Positions 51,411 to 62,000 of a stretch of 64,000 nucleotides of DNA are shown here, one piece after another. Position 1 is the stretch's first letter. Each line of letters opens with the position of its first letter. The notes beneath the pieces were generated by a model. The model was not told the DNA's origin, did no database searches, and saw only the letters and a program-made list of their open reading frames with translations. Source of the DNA: Colletes latitarsis (lineage: Eukaryota; Arthropoda; Insecta; Hymenoptera; Colletidae); contig NW_027488366.1 in the NCBI RefSeq assembly GCF_051014445.1, positions 13,224,001 to 13,288,000 of the forward strand, given 5' to 3'. A program made the translations under genes and the position numbers.

Positions 51411-52626
51411 ATATTTATCAAGACCAGGTTTAATTGATTGTTTCAGTGTGGACCCACATTACTACGTGATCCAAACCAGAAAAAACCCAGGATCCGTTCA
51501 ACAAGTATGTGAAGAATGCGAAAGTATGAGTCTGAAGAGTGAAAATCCCAGGCCTAACCTAGACCTAACATTCGTTATCTTCAAAAATATTGATCGGAAC
51601 CTGGTTTAATCGACTGTTTCAGTGTGGCACCACATTACCATGTGATCCAAACCAGAAAATAACCCAGGATCTGTTCAACGAGTATGTGAAGTGTGCGAAA
51701 GTATGAGTCTGATGAGGTCAAATCTCAGACCAATCCCAGACTTAACTTGCGTTATCCTCTAAGATATTGATCGAAACCAGGTTTAATCGACTGTTTCAGT
51801 GTGGTACCACATAACTACGTGATCCAAACCAGAAAAAACCCAGGATCAGTTCAGCAAGTATGAGAAGAATGCGAAAGTATGAGTCTGATGAGTGAAAATC
51901 CCAGGGCTAACCTAGACCTAACATGCGTTATCCTCTAAAATATTGATCCAAACCAGGTTTAATGGACTGTTTCAGTGTGGTACCACACTACTACGTGATA
52001 CAAACCAGAAAAAACCCAGGATCTGTTCAACAAGTATGTGAAAAACGCGAAAGTATGAGCCTGATGAGGGCGAATCCCAGACCTATGCCAGACCTAACTT
52101 GCGTTGTCGTCTAAAATATTTATCCAGAACAGGTTTCATTGAATGTTTCAGTGTGGTACCATTTTACTACGTGATCCAATCCAGAAATGGCCCGGGATCT
52201 AGCCATGAAGTATGAGAAATATGCGATAGTAAGAGCCTGATGAGGGCAAATCCTAGACCTATCCCAGACCTAACTTGCGTTATCCTCTAAAATATTGATC
52301 GAAACCAGGTTTAATTGACTGTTTCAGCGTGGTACCACATTACTACGTGATACAATGCAGAAACAGCCCAGGATCTAGCCATGAAGTATGAGAAATATGC
52401 GAAAGTATGAGCCTGATGAGGGCAAATCCTAGACGTAACCCAGACCTAACATGCGTTATCCTCTAAAATATTTATCAAGACCAGGTTTAATGGACAGTTT
52501 CAGTGTGGTACCACACTACTACGGGATCCAAACCAGAAAAAACCCAGGATATGTTCAACATGTATGTGAAAAACGCGAAAGTATGAGCCTGATGAGGGCA
52601 AATCCCGGACCTATCCCAGACCTAAC

Positions 52627-55600
52627 TTGCGTTATCCTCTAAAATATTCATCGAAACCAGGTTTAATTGGATGTTTCAGTGTGGTATCACACTACTACGT
52701 GACCCAAACCAGAAAAAACCCAGGATCTGTTCAACAAGTATGTGAAAAACGCGAAAGTATGAGCCTGATGAGGGCAAATCCCGGACCTATCCCAGACCTA
52801 ACTTGCGTTATCCTCTAAAATATTCATCGAAACCAGGTTTAATCGACTGTTTCAGTGTGGTACCACATTACTATGTGATCCAAACCAGAAAATAACCCAG
52901 GATCCGTTCAACAAGTATGTGAAGAATGCGAAAGTATGAGTCTGATGAGGGCAAATCCCAGACCTATCCCAGACCTAACATGCGTTATCCTCTAAAATAT
53001 TTATCAAGACCAGGTTTAATTGATTGTTTCAGTGTGGACCCACATTACTACGTGATCCAAACCAGAAAAAACCCAGGATCCGTTCACCAAGTATGTGAAG
53101 AATGCGAAAGTATGAGTCTGATGAGTGAAAATCCCAGGCCTAACCTAGACCTAACATGCGTTATCCTCAAAAATATTGATCGAAACCTGGTTTAATTGAG
53201 TGTTTCAGTGTGGTGCCACATTACTACGTGATCCAAACCAGAAAAAACCCGGGATCCGTTCAACAAGTATGTGAAGAATGCGAATGTATGAGTCTGATCA
53301 GTGAAAATCTCAGGCCTTACCTAGACCTAACTTGCGTTGTCCTCTAAAATATTGATGGGAACCTGGTTTAATCGACTGTTTCAGTGTGGAACCACATTAC
53401 CATGTGATCCAAACCAGAAAATAACCTAGGATCTGTTCAACGAGTATGTGAAGTGTGCGAAAGTATGAGTCTGATGAGGTCAAATCCCAGACCAATCCCA
53501 GACTTAACTTGCGTTATCCTCTACGATATTGATCGAAACCAGGTTAAATCGACCGTTTCAGTGTGGTACCACATTACTACGTGATCCAAACCAGAAAAAA
53601 CCCAGGATCAGTTCAGCAATTATGAGAAGAATGCGAAAGTATGAGTCTGATGAGTGAAAATCCCAGGGCTAACCTAGACCTAACATGCGTTATCCTCAAA
53701 AATATTGATCCAAACCAGGTTTAATGGACTGTTTCAGTGTGGTACCACATTACTACGTGATTCAAACCAGAAAAAACCCAGGATCCGTTCAACAAGTATG
53801 TGAGGAATGCGAATGTATGAGTCTGATGAGTGAAAATCCCAGGCCTTACCTAGACCTAACTTGCGTTATCCTCTAAAATATTTATCAAGACCAGGTTTAA
53901 TTGATTGTTTCAGTGTGGACCCACATTACTACGTGATCCAAACCAGAAAAAACCCAGGATCAGTTCAACAAGTATAAGAAGAATGCGAAAGTATGAGCCT
54001 GATGAAGGCAAATCCCGGACCTATCCCAGACCTAACTTGCGTTATCCTCTAAAATATTCATCGAAACCAGGTTTAATCGACTGTTTCAGTGTGGTACCAC
54101 ATTACTATGTGATCCAAACCAGAAAATAACCCAGGATCTGTTCAACTAGTATGAGAAATATGCGAAAGAATGAGCCTGATGAGAGCAAATCCCAGACCTA
54201 TCCCAGACCTAACTTGCGTTATCCTCCAAAATATTGATCGAAACCAGGTTTAATTGACTGTTTTAGTGTGGTACCACATTACTACGTGATCCAAACCAGA
54301 AAAAACCCAGGATCTGTTCAACAAGTATGTGAAAAACGCGAAACTGTGAGCCTGATGAGGGCAAATCTTAGACCTAACCCAGACCTAAGATGCGTTATCC
54401 TCTAAAATATTTATCCAGACCCGGTTTCATTGAATGTTTCAGTGTGGTACCACTTTACTACGTGATCCAATCCAGAAATAGCCCAGGATCTAGCCATGAA
54501 GTATGAGAAATATGCGATAGTAAGAGCCTGCTGAGGGAAAATCCTAGACCTATCCCAGACCTAACTTGCGTTATCCTCTAAAGTATTGATCGAAACCAGG
54601 TTTAATTGACTGTTTCAGCGTGGTACCACATTACTACGTGAAACAATGCAGAAACAGCCCAGGATCTAGCCATGAAGTATGAGAAATATGCGAAAATATG
54701 AGCCTGATGAGGGCAAATCCTAGACGTAACCCAGACCTAACATGCGTTATCCTCTAAAATATTTATCAAGACCAGGTTTAATAGAATGTTTCAGTGTGGT
54801 ACCACATTACTACGTGATCCAAACCAGAAAAAACCCCGGATCCGTTCAACAAGTATGTGAAGAATGCGAATGTATGAGTGTGATCAGTGAAAATCTCAGG
54901 CCTTACCTAGACCTAACTTGCGTTGTCCTCTAAAATATTGATGGAAACCAGGTTTTGTTGACTGTTTCAGTGTGGTACTACGTTACTACGTGATGCAATC
55001 CGGAAAAAGCACAGGATCTAGCCATCAAGTATGAGACATATGCGAAAGAATGAGCCTGATGAGAGCAAATCCCAGACCTAACCTAGACCTAACATGTGTT
55101 ATCCTCTAAAATATTGAGCGAAACCAGGTTTAATGGACGGTTTCAGTGTGGTACCACACTACTTCGTGATCCAAACCAGAAAAAACCCAGGATCTGTTCA
55201 ACAAGTATATGAAAAACGCGAAACTGTGAGCCTGATGAGGGCAAATCTTAGACCTATCCCAGACCTAAGATGCGTTGTCCTCTAAAATATTTATCCAGAC
55301 CAGGTTTCATTGAATGTTTCAGTGTGGTACCACTTTAGTACGTGATCCAATTCAGAAATAGCCCAGGATCTAGCCTTGAAGTATGAGAAATATGCGAAAG
55401 TATGAGCCTGATGAGGGCAAATCCTAGACCCAACCCAGACCTAACATGCGTCATCCTCTAAAATATTTATCAAGACCAGGTTTAATTGAATGTTTCAGTG
55501 TGGTACCACATTACTATGTGATCCAAACCAGAAAATAACGCAGGATCTGTTCAACGAGTATGCGAAGTGTGCGAAAGTATGAGCCTGATGAGGGCAAATC

Positions 55601-58600
55601 CCAGACCTATCCCAGACCTAACATGCGTTATCCTCTAAAATATTTATCAAGACCAGGTTTAATTGATTGTTTCAGTGTGGACCCACATTACTACGTGATC
55701 CAAACCAGAAAAAACCCAGGATCCGTTCAACAAGTATGTGAAGAATGCGAAAGTATGAGTCTGATGAGTGAAAATCCCAGGCCTGACCTAGACCTAACAT
55801 GCGTTGTCGTCTACAATATTGAGCGAAACCAGGGTTAATGGACTGTTTCAGTGTGGTACCACACTACTACGTGATCCAAACCAGAAAAAACCGAGGATCC
55901 GTTCAACAAGTATGTGAAGAATGCGAAAGTATGAGTCTGATGAGTGAAAAAACCAGGCCTGACCAAGACCTAACATGCGTTATCCTCAAAAATATTGATC
56001 GAAACCAGGATTAATCGACTGTTTCAGTGTGGAACCACATTACTACGTGATCCAAACCAGAAAAAAAACCCAGGATCTTGTCAACGAGTATGTGAATTGT
56101 GCGAAAGTATGAGTCTGATGAGGGCTAATCCCAGACCTATGCCAGACCTAACTTGCGTTGTCCTCTAAAATATTTATCCAGAACAGGTTTCATTGAATGT
56201 TTCAGTGTGGTACCATTTTACTACGTGATCCAATCCAGAAATAGCCCGGGATCTAGCCATGAGGTATGAGAAATATGCGATAGTAAGAGCCTGATGAGGG
56301 CAAATCCTAGACCTATCCCAGACCTAACTTGCGTTATCCTCTAAAATATTTATCAAGACCAGGTTTAATTGAATGTTTCAGTGTAGTACTACATTACTAC
56401 GTGACCCAAACCAGAAAATATCCCAGGTTCTGTTCAACGAGTATGTGAAGTGTGCGAAAGTATGAGCCTGATGAGGGCAAATCCCAGACCTATCCCAGAC
56501 CTAACATGCGTTATCCTCTAAAATATTTATCAAGACCAGGTTTAATTGATTGTTTCGGTGTGGACCCACATTACTACGTGATCCAAACCAGAAAATAACC
56601 CAGGATCTGTTCAACGAGTATGTGAAGTGTGCGAAATTATGAGTCTGATGAGGGCAAATCCCAGACCTATCCCAGACCTAACATTCGTTATCCTCTAAAA
56701 TATTTATCAAGACCAGGTTTAATTGATTGTTTCAGTGTGGACCCACATTACTACGTGTTCCAAACCAGAAAAAACCCAGGATCCGTTCAACAAGTATGTG
56801 GAGAATGCGAAAGTATGAGTCTGATGAGTGAAAATCCCAGGACTAACCTAGACCTAACATGCGTTATCCTCAAAAATATTGATCGAAACCTGGTTTAATC
56901 GACTGTTTCAGTGTGGTACCACATTACTATGTGATCCAAACCAGAAAATAACCCAGGATCTGTTCAACGAGTATGTGAAGTGTGCGGAAGTATGAGTCTG
57001 ATGAGGTCAAATCCCAGACCAATCCCAGACTTAACTTGCGTTATCCTCTAAAATATTGATCGAAACCAGGTTTAATCGACTGTTTCAGTGTGGTACCACA
57101 TTACTACGTGATCCAAACGAGAAAAAACCCAGGATCAGTTCAACAAGTATAAGAAGAATGCGAAAGTATGAGTCTGATGAGTGAAAATCCCAGGGCTAAC
57201 CTAGACCTAACATGCGTTATCCTCTAAAATATTAATCCGAACCAGGTTTAATGGACTGTTTCAGTGTGGTACCACATTACTACGTGATACAAACCAGAAA
57301 AAACCCAGGATCCGTTCAACAAGTATGTGAGGAATGCGAATGTATGAGTCTGATGAGTGAAAATCCCAGGCCTTACCTAGACCTAACTTGCGTTATCCTC
57401 TAAAATATTTATCAAGACCAGGTTTAATTGATTGTTTCAGTGTGGACCCACATTACTACGTGATCCAAACCAGAAAAAACCCAGGATCAGTTCAACAAGT
57501 ATAAGAAGAATGCGAAAGTATGAGCCTGATGAGGGCAAATCCCGGACCTATCCCAGACCTAACTTGCGTTATCCTCTAAAATATTCATCGAAACCAGGTT
57601 TAATCGACTGTTTTAGTGTGGTACCACATTACTACGTGATCCAAACCAGAAAAAACCCAGGATCTGTTCAACAAGTATGTGAAAAACGCGAAACTGTGAG
57701 CCTGATGAGGGCAAATCTTAGACCTAACCCAGACCTAAGATGCGTTATCCTCTAAAATATTTATCCAGACCAGGTTTCATTGAATGTTTCAGTGTGGTAC
57801 CACTTTACTACGTGATCCAATCCAGAAATAGTCCAGGATCTAGCCATGAAGTATGAGAAATATGCGATAGTAAGAGCCTGATGAGGGCAAATCCAAGGCC
57901 TATCCCAGACCTAACTTGCGTTATCCTCTAAAGTATTGATCGAAACCAGGTTTAATTGACTGTTTCAGCGTGGTACCACATTACTACGTGATGCAATCCA
58001 GAAAAAGCCCAGGATCTAGCCATCAAGTATGAGAAATATGCGAAAGAATGAGCCTGATGAGAGCAAATCCCAGACCTAACCTAGACCTAACATGCGTTAT
58101 CCTCTAAAATAATGAGCGAAACCAGGTTTAATGGACGGTTTCAGTGTGGTACCACACTACTTCGTGATCCAAACCAGAAAAAATCCAGGATCTGTTCAAC
58201 AAGTATATGAAAAACGCGAAACTGTGAGCCTGATGAGGGCAAATCTTAGACCTATCCCAGACCTAAGATGCGTTGTCCTCTAAAATATTTATCCAGACCA
58301 GGTTTCATTGAATGTTTCAGTGTGGTACCACTTTACTACGTGATCCAATTCAGAAATAGCCCAGGATCTAGCCTTGAAGTATGAGAAATATGCGAAAGTA
58401 TGAGCCTGATGAGGGCAAATCCTAGACCTAACCCAGACCTAACATGCGTCATCCTCTAAAATATTTATCAAGACCAGGTTTAATTGAATGTTTCAGAGTG
58501 GTACCACATTACTATGTGATCCAAACCAGAAAATAACGCAGGATCTGTTCAACGAGTATGTGAAGTGTGCGAAAGTATGAGCCTGATGAGGGCAAATCCC

Positions 58601-59060
58601 AGACCTATCCCAGACCTAATATGCGTTATCCTGTAAAATATTTATCAAGAATAAGTTTAATTGATTGTTTCAGTGTGGACCCACATTACTACGTGATCCA
58701 AACCAGAAAAAACCCAGGATCCGTTCAACAAGTATGTGAAGAATGCGAAAGTATGAGTCTGATGAGTGAAAATCCCAGGCCTGACCTAGACCTAACATGC
58801 GTTATCGCCTAAAATATTGAGCGAAACCAGGGTTAATGGACTGTTTCAGTGTGGTACCTCACTACTACGTGATCCAAACCAGAAAAAACCCAGGATCCGT
58901 TCAACAAGTATGTGAAGTGTGCGAAAGTATGAGCCTGATGAGAGCAAATCCCAGACCTAACCTAGACCCAACATGAATTATTCTCTAAAATATTGGTCGA
59001 AACCAGGTTTAATTGACTGTTTCAGTGTGGTCCCACATTACTACGTGACCCAAACCAGAA
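52627..59060 (+). repeat. Second-half HOR, copy B
   Basis: Copy B is the second copy of the block at 42.58-48.6 kb. It has one extra monomer near 53200, and retains two monomers near 53430-53780 that copy A lacks. From 54.13 to 55.85 kb it is nearly identical to copy C at an offset of 5992 bp. One monomer at 56137-56346 has been replaced by a different subfamily without changing the offset. It ends at a chimeric junction with copy C between 59050 and 59073. Confidence 0.9.
56137..56346 (+). repeat. Probable gene-conversion patch in HOR copy B
   Basis: At this position copies A (about 45564) and C (about 62140) have a G monomer with GATATTGATGG and TTGACTATTTC. Copy B instead has an I monomer with TATCCAGAACAGG, the rare ACCATTTTACTACG and GCCCGGGATC. 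These match 52083-52292 at an offset of 4054 bp. Flanking sequence keeps the A-to-B offset of about 10573 bp, so the exchange replaced sequence without net length change. Confidence 0.82.
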
Positions 59061-62000
59061 AAAACCCAGGATCAGTTCAGCTATTATGAGAAGAATGCGA
59101 AAGTATGAGTCTGATGAGTGAAAATCCCAGGGCTAACCTAGACCTAACATGCGTTATCCTCAAAAATATTGATCCAAACCAGGTTTAATGGACTGTTTCA
59201 GTGTGGTACCACATTACTACGTGATACAAACCAGAAAAAACCCAGGATCCGTTCAACAAGTATGTGAGGAATGCGAATGTATGAGTCTGATGAGTGAAAA
59301 TCCCAGGCCTTACCTAGACCTAACTTGCGTTATCCTCTAAAATATTTATCAAGACCAGGTTTAATTGATTGTTTCAGTGTGGACCCACATTACTACGTGA
59401 TCCAAACCAGAAAAAACCCAGGATCAGTTCAACAAGTATAAGAAGAATGCGAAAGTATGAGCCTGATGAAGGCAAATCCCGGACCTATCCCAGACCTAAC
59501 TTGCGTTATCCTCTAAAATATTCATCGAAACCAGGTTTAATCGACTGTTTCAGTGTGGTACCACATTACTATGTGATCCAAACCAGAAAATAACCCAGGA
59601 TCTGTTCAACGAGTATGTGAAGTGAGCAAAAGTATGAGTCTGATGAGGGCAAATCCCAGACCTATCCCAGACATAACTTGCGTTATCCTCTAAAATATTT
59701 ATCAAGACCAGGTTTAATTGATTGTTTCAGTGTGGACCCACATTACTACGTGATCCAAACCAGAAAAAACCCAGGATCCGTTCAACAGGTATGTGAAGAA
59801 CGCGAAAGTATGATTCTGATGAGTGAAAAAACCAGGCCTGACCTAGACCTAACATGCGTTATCCTCTAAAATATTGAGCGAAACCAGGTTTAATGGACTG
59901 TTTCAGTGTGGTACCACACTACTACGGGATCCAAACCAGAAAAAACCCAGGATCTGTTCAACAAGTATGTGAAAAACGCGACAGTATGAGCCTGATGAGG
60001 GCAAATCCCAGAACTATCCCAGACCTAACTTGCGTTGTCCTCTAAAATATTGATGGAAACCAGGTTTAATTGACTGTTTCAGTGCTGTACTTCATTACTA
60101 CGTGATGCAATCCAGAAAAAGCTCAGGATCTAGCCATCAAGTATGAGAAATATGCGAAAGAATGAGCCTGATGAGAGCAAATCCCAGACCTATCCCAGAC
60201 CTAACTTGCGTTATCCTCCAAAATATTGATCGAAACCAGGTTTAATTGACTGTTTTAGTGTGGTACCACATTACTACGTGATCCAAACCAGAAAAAACCC
60301 AGGATCTGTTCAACAAGTATGTGAAAAACGCGAAACTGTGAGCCTGATGAGGGCAAATCTTAGACCTAACCCAGACCTAAGATGCGTTATCCTCTAAAAT
60401 ATTTATCCAGACCCGGTTTCATTGAATGTTTCAGTGTGGTACCACTTTACTACGTGATCCAATCCAGAAATAGCCCAGGATCTAGCCATGAAGTATGAGA
60501 AATATGCGATAGTAAGAGCCTGCTGAGGGCAAATCCTAGACCTATCCCAGACCTAACTTGCGTTATCCTCTAAAGTATTGATCGAAACCAGGTTTAATTG
60601 ACTGTTTCAACGTGGTATCACATTACTACGTGAAACAATGCAGAAACAGCCCAGGATCTAGCCATGAAGTATGAGAAATATGCGAAAATATGAGCCTGAT
60701 GAGGGCAAATCCTAGACGTAACCCAGACCTAACATGCGTTATCCTCTAAAATATTTATCAAGACCAGGTTTAATAGAATGTTTCAGTGTGGTACCACATT
60801 ACTACGTGATCCAAACCAGAAAAAACCCCGGATCCGTTCAACAAGTATGTGAAGAATGCGAATGTATGAGTCTGATCAGTGAAAATCTCAGGCCTTACCT
60901 AGACCTAACTTGCGTTGTCCTCTAAAATATTGATGGAAACCAGGTTTCGTTGACTGTTTCAGTGTGGTACTACGTTACTACGTGATGCAATCCGGAAAAA
61001 GCACAGGATCTAGCCATCAAGTATGAGACATATGCGAAAGAATGAGCCTGATGAGAGCAAATCCCAGACCTAACCTAGACCTAACATGTGTTATCCTCTA
61101 AAATATTGAGCGAAACCAGGTTTAATGGACGGTTTCAGTGTGGTACCACACTACTTCGTAATCCAAACCAGAAAAAACCCAGGATCTGTTCAACAAGTAT
61201 ATGAAAAACGCGAAACTGTGAGCCTGATGAGGGCAAATCTTAGACCTATCCCAGACCTAAGATGCGTTGTCCTCTAAAATATTTATCCAGACCAGGTTTC
61301 ATTGAATGTTTCAGTGTGGTACCACTTTACTACGTGATCCAATTCAGAAATAGCCCAGGATCTAGCCTTGAAGTATGAGAAATATGCGAAAGTATGAGCC
61401 TGATGAGGGCAAATCCTAGACCCAACCCAGACCTAACATGCGTCATCCTCTAAAATATTTATCAAGACCAGGTTTAATTGAATGTTTCAGTGTGGTACCA
61501 CATTACTATGTGATCCAAACCAGAAAATAACGCAGGATCTGTTCAACGAGTATGCGAAGTGTGCGAAAGTATGAGCCTGATGAGGGCAAATCCCAGACCT
61601 ATCCCAGACCTAACATGCGTTATCCTCTAAAATATTTATCAAGACCAGGTTTAATTGATTGTTTCAGTGTGGACCCACATTACTACGTGATCCAAACCAG
61701 AAAAAACCCAGGATCCGTTCAACAAGTATGTGAAGAATGCGAAAGTATGATTCTGATGAGTGAAGAAACCAGGCCTGACCTAGACCTAACATGCGCTATC
61801 CTCTAAAATATTGAGCGAAACCAGGTTTAATGGACTGTTTCAGTGTGGTACCACACTACTACGGGATCCAAACCAGAAAAAACCCAGGATCTGTTCAACT
61901 AGTATGTGAAAAACGCGAAAGTATGAGCCTGATGAGGGCAAATCCCAGACCTATCCCAGACCTAACTTGCGTTATCCTCTAAAATATTGATCGAAACCAG

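Larger units (their letters stand above)
48601..52626 (+). repeat. Diverged stretch between HOR copies A and B
   Basis: The first part is mixed A, B, C and E monomers with private changes. From about 50160 to 51000 the order follows the second-half HOR (TAGACGTAACCC at 50493, CTCAGGCCTTACC near 50668), at 4228 bp from copy B. It is therefore an older or more diverged partial copy. Adjacent-monomer duplications occur at 49458 and near 51060. TAGACGTAACCC recurs at 52430 just before copy B. No non-satellite sequence is visible. Confidence 0.8.
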
